NCBI GenBank assembly: GCA_036897485.1
Contig: JAYMTF010000931.1
Location: 1-28,219 of the forward strand
From: Pelargonium nanum
Taxonomy: Eukaryota > Streptophyta > Magnoliopsida > Geraniales > Geraniaceae
Direction: 5' to 3'
DNA length: 28,219 bases
The notes beneath the pieces are model-generated. The model ran no database searches. It saw only the letters and a list, made by a program, of their open reading frames with translations, and had not been told where the DNA came from. Positions within the stretch are counted from its first letter, which is position 1. Each line of letters begins with the position of its first letter. This document shows, piece after piece, positions 20,053-28,219 of this stretch. Made by a program: the position numbers and the translations under genes.

Positions 20053-23000
20053 CTAATGTCTAAAAACCGAAACTCTGAACAGGCCTTTGTCTGTGTCTAC
20101 CAACTCGAACAAACATTCATCGCCTTTCTGAATAGCGTTGTCCTTGATGAATTCGGGCCAGCCCCGATTGAGCTTACATTGACAGTTGTGATATGTGACA
20201 CATTTTACGGGCCAAATCCTATCTGCAAACTGAAGCTTCGCTGTCATACGACTACTTTTCATAAGCCTTCCGATTCTTATTGGCACGTTCTGCATAAAGT
20301 GAGTTGATGTTAAAAAGAAAGTGTCATCATGTACTGAACTTGGCTAATGACTATATTTATTAGTATATGAACTCTTATCATGTCCACCTACCAGACATGC
20401 GTTCAGCATATATGGCATTGATATAGTAACCCGGAAAAATGGATATTTTTCATCACTTGTTTCTTCAGCTCTTGGACTACTTGTACTGAGAGGGCTCGGC
20501 TCAACACTAGGTCTTTCTTCAGGATTCACCTGTCCACGCTTGCCTGCATGCACTGAGTCAAGTTATAAATTTGATACTAGTGTCTAATGAAAGTTCAAAA
20601 TAATATCAGCTTCATTTTGAGAACTATAACTTCAAGGCAACAGTTGCTACCTCCTCATAAATCTTACTTCTTTGAATAATATCACGGGAATAACTTGTAT
20701 GTTACCACCAATTATAATTTAATTTGTGACATGATCATATATCTTCACTGTATCGATCAAGAAAGCAAAGTATATAGATAGTGCTGAGCAAGAAATTAAA
20801 AGATTCAATACCTTGATAAAAATCTTGCTCAGACTGATACAATTTTCTCTCAACCTTTATACTTTTAGTATGTGTGCCACCGGTGTCAAAATGAATAGCT
20901 GACGGATGCAGGTTTGCACTAGTGCTAGTTCGATGAATTGTTCCCCTCCTCTTACATGGTAAATTTTCACCAAGAATTTCAATAGAACTGTCATCACTTT
21001 CTTCCACCTGTGGGGCTATGATGGGCTGTTCACTAACGCTGTTATCAAGTGGATAATCTTCAACAGCTCGAAATATGACAACATTAAATGTATTTGCAGG
21101 AAACTTAATCAACTCATAAACACAAACATCACCAGCTTTCAAATGATTGTCTTGAACAAAGAACTTCCAACCAGTCGAGAATCTTGCATCTACTACCCTT
21201 CGCCGCACAGATTTTTTGTACTTGACAGTCCATGTTCTCTCTTCAGAAACCCGGAGGGTGACATTGACATTATGCTTCCCACTAAGATATTTCCTAGCAA
21301 ATTCTGCTGATACGTGCTGCAGTATGTTTGGGAAACAAAGATTCAATCTTAGAGTTAATGGGCCAGGAATTGTCAACAGTATGTGTTTGTGTACCGGGAT
21401 ATAATAAACTGAAAGCTTACCACATATTCTAAAGAGTAACCTGGTATCATTCGAACCACAAAGAAAGGATTTTCAGATTTGAAAGCATTAGCTCTTTCCT
21501 CAGCAGCAGCCATCCCTGGAAACTTATAGTGATGAGATCTCCGATTAGCGGGCCTAACTCTACTGCCACTCTCTGCAAGAAGATTAAGTTCCAATGTAAC
21601 AAAGAGCCTAAAACAGGACACAATTTATTGTGAATTTATGACTCGAAAACCAATAGAAAAGAATGCAAACCCTGTGAACTGCCTTTGGGCGGAGTATGAG
21701 GAACTAAAGATTTAGGAGGCGCTACATCCAAGATTTCGACAGAAACATCACTCTCATCTTCTTCAATCTTAAGCACTGGACGCTTACCAACGTTCTCTGA
21801 TCTCGGACTCTCACCAAGATGTCCTTCCCCATCTCTCTCCATATTTCGTCGAACAGCTTGATGTTGTTCTCTCTTTACTTTCTTATTTTCATTGCACGAA
21901 AGAGGCTTGCGATTCTCATTAGCAGCCACATCAACCTCCTTTCGGCAGCCATTTATGCCAAATATCTTAACATTAAATCTAGATTTCCCAGATCTTGTGA
22001 ATACTAAAAAGTCTCCCGCCTCTAATTGATGGTCCTTCACAAATGCCTCCCAACCATTCTGAAAGAACAAGCAATTTCCAACTTGTTTCACATCAACATG
22101 CCAAAATCCCCTTGCATGACTGCAAAGTTTGATCTTCCGATGTATAGCCCCAAAATACCTCACAAAGGCTTTTGGGATTTCCTGTTGGATTAAAATACAC
22201 AAACATGAAATGTACTTCTGTCAAATTCTAGTGTCACCAACAAACATAATAATCACATTAAGAGCAACAAAATAGCCTCCCTTACATAGATGGAGGAAAA
22301 ACAGATCCATATACATCGTAAAGAAGAATATATAAAAGGAACCAAACATGAAGAATTCATCCCTCAAACACATCAGTCAGAAACAACCATTTAGAAATCA
22401 TGGAAAAGTCACTGATAATCTTACGGATCAATGGAACAAAATAGAAAAGAACCCAGCAACAATCACAAAAATACAAGTGAACCTAATTCCATAAATCCTT
22501 AAACCTATACTCAAACTCATTTTATTCGTAAATAACATCAATAAGTGTAGAATCGTTAGTGAACAAAATATGAAAATGACTGAATTCAATGTACTAGTTC
22601 TAAATTCAATGTACTATGAACGAGTATAGGAAACAACTCAATTAGGCCGACTAGGTCTAGCTTCATTGTGCATAGGAAACCTCCAAGCATTTTATTTGGC
22701 TAGTTGCAAATGTTACACCCCTACGATGAACCATAAAATTTTATGGTGAAACACAAGTTACCAAACAGTGTACAAGAAACAATCACTCAGCAACATAGCC
22801 CCATTGATCACTGTAATATAGGCAATAGCTATTCTGATGAAATAATCCAAACAAACAAACAAAAAAAACTACAAAGCCCCATTGATCACAAATTACACAG
22901 GAATAAAACAAGCAACTTTTTTATTCGATTTTGATGATCAATCACATAACCCTAATAGGCAATAGCTATTCTGATGAACTAGATATTGTAAAAGTAAGCA

Positions 23001-23217
23001 TTTTTCAGTGCACACATTAGCAAGTTTCTATCAAGGAGCAGAGTGAAACCCAATTGAAGCAACATTGGAGTTGATTGTTTGAAGATTTGAGCAAGTGAAG
23101 ATGGAGTGAGAAGGGTTATCTTGTAATTACCAACTGGTTAGAGAAGTTGTCAATGAGAACCTTGAAGAAGGAATGTCCTCTCCTTTTAAGAAGAGCTTGA
23201 TCTGCTTCTCTACCCAT
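20053..23217 (-). CDS. REM-C: REM-type B3 transcription factor with three B3 domains
   Basis: Six exons: 23217-23131, 22181-21671, 21572-21421, 21316-20812, 20543-20392 and 20289-20053, giving 547 residues. Phases alternate 0,1,0,1,0 and all junctions are GT-AG. B3-1 is at about 15-108 (HSFFKVLI, EIPKAFVRYFG, GWEAFVKDHQLEAGDFLVF). B3-2 is at 234-334 (NPFFVVRM, HVSAEFARKYLSG, GWKFFVQDNHLKAGDVCVYEL, VVIFRA). B3-3 is at 451-546 (YPFFRVTI, NVPIRIGRLM, GWPEFIKDNAIQKGDECLFEL, VSVFRH). Linker 1 has a basic nuclear-localisation-like run (NKKVKREQHQAVRR) and the acidic motif DESDVSVEILD (about 171-181). Linker 2 repeats it as EESDDSSIEIL (about 355-365). Each B3 domain is encoded by two exons split at the same place. 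The first intron is unusually long (949 bp). It is probably a nuclear DNA-binding regulator; targets are unknown. Confidence 0.92.
22182..23130 (-). other. Long first intron of REM-C with direct repeats
   Basis: This 949-bp GT-AG intron is the longest in the array. It contains a perfect 23-bp direct repeat TAGGCAATAGCTATTCTGATGAA (22819-22841 and 22956-22978, without spaces on the plus strand) and a 15-bp repeat AGCCCCATTGATCAC (22797-22811 and 22875-22889). No exon-like coding sequence or transposon end was recognised. Confidence 0.8.
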
Positions 23218-24047
23218 TAATTACTTGAAGCTACCAACAAAGCTTCTACAATGGCAGAAAAAAAAAGAGTCGGAGAATTGCGGCTCTGTACTTGATTTTG
23301 TGCGCCAAACCATCGCCTCAGTTCCGTGTGTTTAAAGCCGCCGTCCGTAACTGAACAACTTAACGGGTTCAAATTTTTAATATTTATGAAAATTTGTGCT
23401 AAAAACAAATACTATAAAAGAGATCGTTTAATCATTACTTTTAAATAACCGTTACCGTATTATGGACTTTTGCATATAAATGTGATGATTTTTTTAATCT
23501 CCGGAATTAATTATTAATGGGAAGTAATGATTTTAACATTTTATAAATAAATGACTTTCAATTTGTTTGTTAACTAATTTATATGTAACTGAGTGAAAAT
23601 CATTTATTTTATTATTTATATTACTAATTTATAAATCACTTTTCAACCAGATAATACTTTTAACTTTTGAAAAATCTAATCTCTCAAATTTTAAGATTGC
23701 TTTTGAACTGCCAAATGCCAATTACTTTTCTAAGTTGTTAACCAATTCATTTAAGTATATGGCAATTGTATCAGAAAAAGCAAAGATAGTAAAATGAACA
23801 AGTATCCAATTCCTGGTTGTTGCACAGAAGTAGATCAACACATGATGATGATCATTTTGATCATAAAGCTCATACATGTAAATGAGCAGTAGTGGCTAAA
23901 CAGCTTAATTGACATGTAAACAGAGAAGCTTGTTCTTGAATATACTACATTCAAAAGTTGAGATAATCTGAAAACACATACATAATTAACTGGTTTGAAA
24001 GTGATGATCACTAAGATCAAGACTTCATCAAAAGTACTAATAGGGTC
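23218..24047. other. REM-C promoter and REM-D 3' flank
   Basis: About 830 bp without a gene. The sequence next to 23218 is the REM-C promoter and leader. The part from about 23870 to 24047 is REM-D 3' flank and resembles the 3' flank of REM-E (26695-26842), including the identical 18-mer CTTCATCAAAAGTACTAA. Confidence 0.65.
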
Positions 24048-26014
24048 TTATGCATATCTGAAGATGGAGACCTTGAACAACATATTGCTCGTACTCATCA
24101 GTTCGAAGATACAATTATCGCCCTCTCGCAAGCTATTTTCCCTTGCAAAGTCGGACCAACAACAGAACTTGCACGAGCCGTCTGCATATTTACAAGATTT
24201 CACAACCCAAGATTTATCCGCAACCTGAAGCCGCACAAAAACTGAAATTTTGTTTATGTACTTCTTTGCAAAGCTTATTGGTACATTCTGCAAAAAAAAA
24301 AATGAACTTTTAGATACTGCAGTTTCAATACCAGTTACACATGAATTTCACATAAATGTTGCTCATGGCCTTACAAGATAGTTGCTATGCAGGTAGCTCC
24401 AACACATGGTTCTTTTAAAGAATGGAAACTCTGATCTATATTCGCCAATGCTCTCTTGGTATGTTAAGCATCTCGCGTTGACTGCATAAGTTAGCTACAA
24501 ATTAACAACGATGCGTAGAATTTGAATGTACTATGCATATCAGAAACTGTTAAGTCACAGTGGTCACATACCAGTAGGCAATGAGCTCTTCTTTGTTGCT
24601 ATTTCACGGGGCGAAAAATCATCCAAAGTTTCAACAGAAACATCAATGATGCCATCTGTTTCTTCAGTCTTGGACACTTTCTTCGCCACCACTAATGTCA
24701 TATGCAATGATCATTGATCAGGCTATTTGGAGTGATGAATTCAAATTTTAACTAATTGCTTGGGTTAGAATACTCACAGTGCTGGCTATTTGCATCTTCA
24801 CAGGCTCGGAAAATGACAACTTGTAACGAGAAATCGTTGCCATTGATCAGCTCAAACACGCAAACATCTCCTGCTTCCAGTTTATTGTCTCGGACAAACA
24901 CCTTCCAACCCAGGTTAAATTCAACCCTCGGGAGGCGATGACTAGATCTTGGATTATACCTACTGTACTTGACATCCCAAGTTCTGCCATTTGAGACATT
25001 GAGACTGATGTTGCCATAGTTCTTGAGGAAATATTTGTTGACAATGTTATATGGTATGTTCTGCCATCATAAATGAAAGACACAACAAGAACAAGAAACA
25101 AATTTCAAGGTTTAAACTTTAAACCACAATTAGAAGCATTCTTTACACATATATGAACTTGCACTTACCAATCTGGATCTACTACAAACATATGCAGGAT
25201 ACATGGAAACCGCGAAGAATGGGTTTCTGGATTTGAAAGAACTAGCCACCTCAAGAGCTCTGCCTCCTCTGGAGACTCCCAGTGGTTTCACCATTCTTCG
25301 CCTTTTATCAGCAGCCATGAAACCTCCATATTCTTCTGTACCTATAACATTGCAAGATCAATCACAATAACAAACACAAGCTCTCAGAAAAGCATAACAA
25401 AGATTTCATCATACCTTCAAATCCTTCAGTATTGGAATCAATTTTTCTCTTATTCTTCTCAAGATGTTCTCCATTAGATCGAGTTTTGCCTCCAGTACTT
25501 CTTCTGCTGGGTGATAAATCATCCAAGATTTCAAGCCTTTTCGAAGACTCTCCTTCGCGTTCTTGGACGCGAGTGTTGCCATTGTGAAGTGGATAGTCAA
25601 TTTCTAAAGCACTTGTATCACATATGATCACAAAGAAACTAGAGTTGCCTTGGTATCTGAAAAGCAGGAAGTGACCCAGTTCAAGTGAGTAATGCTCCAC
25701 AAATGCATTCAAGCCATGGAGTGACCAAACCCCAGCATGATCACACTTGGTCAGCTGTACTTGCCATGTTGCACCGCTTGGAACCTTAAGCAACACTGGA
25801 TCCGACATATCCTTGCCATATTTTCTTGCAAACTTCCTCGGAATCTCCTGTGAAAGAAACCTCAGATTAGTTAAGGATGCATCAAAAGTGTATGAATCAG
25901 AGAGAAATGAAGAGGCCTAATTACCAGTTTTCCTTGTTGAATATTTTCATCCAGGATTATCTTGAAAAAGTGAGGAGCATCTGCTGAGTTTAGCTGCTCA
26001 TTTGTTGAACTCAT
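24048..26014 (-). CDS. REM-D: VRN1-like B3 transcription factor with three B3 domains
   Basis: Seven exons: 26014-25925, 25847-25415, 25341-25169, 25060-24778, 24691-24572, 24481-24375 and 24287-24048, giving 481 residues with consistent phases. Exon 4 has no Met at its start but is strongly conserved. B3-1 is at about 14-110 (PHFFKIIL, EIPRKFARKYG, FLLFRYQGNSSFFVII), worded like VRN1 domain 1. B3-2 is at 214-318 (NPFFAVSM, NIPYNIVNKYF, GWKVFVRDNKLEAGDVCVFEL). B3-3 is at 385-480 (FPFFKRTM, NVPISFAKKYI, ENSLREGDNCIFEL, VSIFRYA). In B3-3 the usual Gly-Trp is Cys-Trp. Linkers carry basic runs (KNKRK, DKRRR) and LEILDD (135-140) and SVETLDD (345-351). It is probably nuclear. It is the closest paralogue of REM-E. 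Confidence 0.92.
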
Positions 26015-26180
26015 CACATAAAAACTGGTACACAAGGTAAGATGGTTGCTTCTTGATCATTAATTCAACTACCTCTTCACTTAATGATCCTAGCTACCAA
26101 GTCATTTTCCAGTAATGTAGGTTTGAGTCATATTCAAATGCTTTACAGCAAATCCAAAAAGAGGCCTTATTCCAAAGCCC

Positions 26181-26276
26181 AATGCAGAATAAATATAAGA
26201 ATCTGAATTAAAACTGGTAATTCATGTTAATGCAGAATAAAAATAAGAATCTGAGTTAAAACTGGTAATTCATGTT
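26181..26276. repeat. 48-bp tandem duplication upstream of REM-D
   Basis: Two head-to-tail copies (26181-26228 and 26229-26276) beginning AATGCAGAATAAA and ending GGTAATTCATGTT differ at two positions. They lie about 170-260 bp upstream of the REM-D start codon, in probable promoter DNA. Confidence 0.9.
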
Positions 26277-26842
26277 AACATATTCATGCTGTACATTTAG
26301 GGTCAAATATCTTGTGTACAAGTCAACACGAACACAACACATTTAATAATTGTGTTCAAATATTATATCAAATGCTAACACATTAAATAATCGTGTTGGC
26401 ATTTTCTGTTCGTATCAGTTTGCATTTATTTTCTACTTTCACTTTCTTACCTTAAGCACAATGAATTTGGACAATAGATGTAAGTGCGTCAACAAATGAG
26501 ATGAATGCGAGGTAGAGAAGAGAATAACAAGTTATTAAGTAAAGAAGAGTTCATTTCTCAACAGTGGCGACTGTTTTTATTTTAGGAATGACTTGCATGC
26601 ATGTTAAATGACATGTTATCTAAACAAGAAGATCATTAGTTCTTTTTTTTTTTGTAAGTGTATTAAACACTCAAATGCCTAATTAACAGCCACAGGTAAA
26701 TAGAAAAGCTTTTTCTTGAAAATTACTACATTCAGAAGTTGAGACTGAGATGGCAAGTATCTCAAACATATATACATAATGAACTGATTTTAAAAACTTA
26801 ACTGAGGTCAAGTCTTCATCAAAAGTACTAAGATAGTTTTTT
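26277..26842. other. Spacer between REM-D promoter and REM-E stop
   Basis: No gene seen. Around 26318-26400 there are repeated AACACATT-A-ATAAT-GTGTT units (26337-26361 and 26375-26397), each with short internal inverted symmetry, suggesting a decayed transposon end. The right end (26695-26842) is REM-E 3' flank. Confidence 0.5.
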
Positions 26843-28219
26843 TTATGTCTTAACCGATGCATATCTGAAAATGGAGACCTTGAACAGCATATCATTGGTC
26901 CTGATCAGTTCGAAGATGCAAATATCTCCTTCTCGCAGGCTATTTTCCCTCGCAAAGGCAGTCCAACGAATGAACTTACACGAGCCATCTACATATTTGC
27001 TAGACTGCACAACCCAGGATTTATCCGCAACCTGAAGCCGCACAGATACAGATCTCTTCTTTATGTACTTCTTCGCAAAGCTTCTTGATACACTCTGCAG
27101 AAAAGTAAGCTTTTAATTACTGCAGTTTCAATACTAATTACATGTACAGTATGCATAAATGTTACTCATGGCCTTACCAGCTGACTGCCATGCAGGTAAT
27201 TCCAACACATGGTTTTTTTAAAGAACGGAAACTCTGATCTATATTCACCAATGCTCTCTTGGCATGTTAACAATCTTGAGTGATCTGCACAAGTTAGCTA
27301 CAAATGAATTCGACGTTGCTTCTTAAACATGTTTGAACTTAAATTGATTAAAACCCTCCAACTTCTTTTGCATCATCATTCATCAGCAAGTCCTTGTAAA
27401 ATCACAATATAATCAAAATTAAATATCTATTGGATAAATAAACTTACTAGCAGCACCATGCATAGAACTTGAATGTAAATTTCTCTTTGGCTTCTCGAAC
27501 TTCAATCCATTAAAACGAGTGCCTTTAGGTTCAATAAGAACCATCTCATGAGGCGAGAGACAGGGCAATGAACTCTTCTCTCCTTTCTCGTGGAGAGTCG
27601 AGTCATCCAGAATTTCAACAGAATCTTCCACCGATTCCTCAGTCTTAGACACCTTAATCCTTTCAGCTAATTTCAGATCCAATAGTAAATACTAAGCATA
27701 TCAAAGACAAACATAAAAATATAGGCAATCTAGGTGAACTGATATGTTAAATTAGCCTGTTTGGAGTGGTGAATTCAAATTTAATTAATTGCCTGCACTT
27801 TAATACTCACAGTGCTGGCTCTTTGCATCTCCACTGGCTCGGAAAATGACAACTTGTAACAAGGACTCTTTGCCATTGATCAGCTCAAACACGCAAACAT
27901 CTCCTACTTCCAATTTATTGTCTCGGACAAACTCCTTCCAACCCTTGGTAAATTCAACCCTTGGGCGATTACGAGATCTTGAACTATACCTACTGTACTT
28001 GACATGCCAAATTCTGTCATTTGAGACCTGGAGAGTGATGTAGCCATAGTTCTTGAGGAAATATTTGGTGACAACATTTAATGGTATGAACTGCCACCAA
28101 AAATGAAAGACACAACAAGAACAAGAAACTAAATTCAAGACTTAAACCATAATAAACATATTGATTCTTGAATGATAAACTACTTGCTCTAGTAATAGAA
28201 AACTTACCAGTTGAGATTT
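26843..28219 (-). CDS. REM-E (partial, 5' end beyond window): REM-type B3 transcription factor
   Basis: The visible exons are 28219-28208 (only the last four codons, KSQL), 28090-27811, 27666-27448, 27284-27178 and 27094-26843, giving 289 residues to the stop. Phases match those of REM-D exons 3-7. The penultimate exon is exactly 107 nt in both. B3-2 (FIPLNVVTKYF, GWKEFVRDNKLEVGDVCVFEL, VVIFRA) and B3-3 (SVSRSFAKKYIKK, ENSLREGDICIFEL, VSIFRYA) are present. B3-3 shares about three quarters of its residues with that of REM-D. In B3-3 the conserved Val-Pro is Val-Ser and the Gly-Trp is Arg-Trp, so its fold or DNA binding may be altered. The linker has EDSVEILDD. The protein ends with four extra residues (SVKT) compared with REM-D. 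By analogy a first B3 domain lies outside the window. Confidence 0.9.

Noticed and set aside
26318-26400. AACACATT/GTGTT repeats as a CRISPR-like or regulatory array
   Set aside because: Only two imperfect units with an AT-rich spacer in a plant genome; better explained as a decayed transposon end.

Overview
This window is nuclear DNA of a flowering plant, most likely a eudicot. The genes have AT-rich GT-AG introns, the intergenic DNA is AT-rich and full of transposon remnants, and the families present are plant-specific (Dof, REM-type B3) or plant-typical (PR-2-like GH17, GDSL lipase). I cannot name the species. Every host gene I recognise lies on the minus strand. The only plus-strand coding region is a retrotransposon ORF.

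Layout. 1-~1225: 5' part of a LINE (L1-like, RRM-containing ORF1) whose ORF2 is absent. 3036-4153: two-exon secreted beta-1,3-glucanase (GH17). 6128-6856: intronless Dof zinc-finger transcription factor. 6.9-11.4 kb: gene-poor, with a 298-bp terminal-inverted-repeat element flanked by a perfect 9-bp target duplication. 11459-13012: five-exon GDSL esterase/lipase. 14679 to the right edge: a tandem array of five REM-type B3 genes, called here REM-A (2 B3 domains, 250 aa), REM-B (2 B3, 259 aa), REM-C (3 B3, 547 aa), REM-D (3 B3, 481 aa) and REM-E (cut by the window edge; last two B3 domains seen). A 1.34-kb element with ~160-bp inverted ends sits between REM-A and REM-B.

I assembled the exons by hand from splice-site consensus, reading-frame phase and family homology; all phases close without internal stops. 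The B3 genes form a locally amplified family. In every B3 domain visible, a phase-0 intron interrupts the same position, just before the (I/V)P-x-x-F segment. REM-D and REM-E are the closest pair, and their introns and 3' flanks are also similar. The three-domain members share an acidic V/L-E-I/T-L linker motif that resembles a SUMO-interaction motif.

The GH17, Dof, GDSL and REM genes are ordinary neighbours and nothing suggests a common pathway. I found no strong evidence for an undescribed molecular system. The most unusual content is the internal evolution of the B3 array and its linkers.
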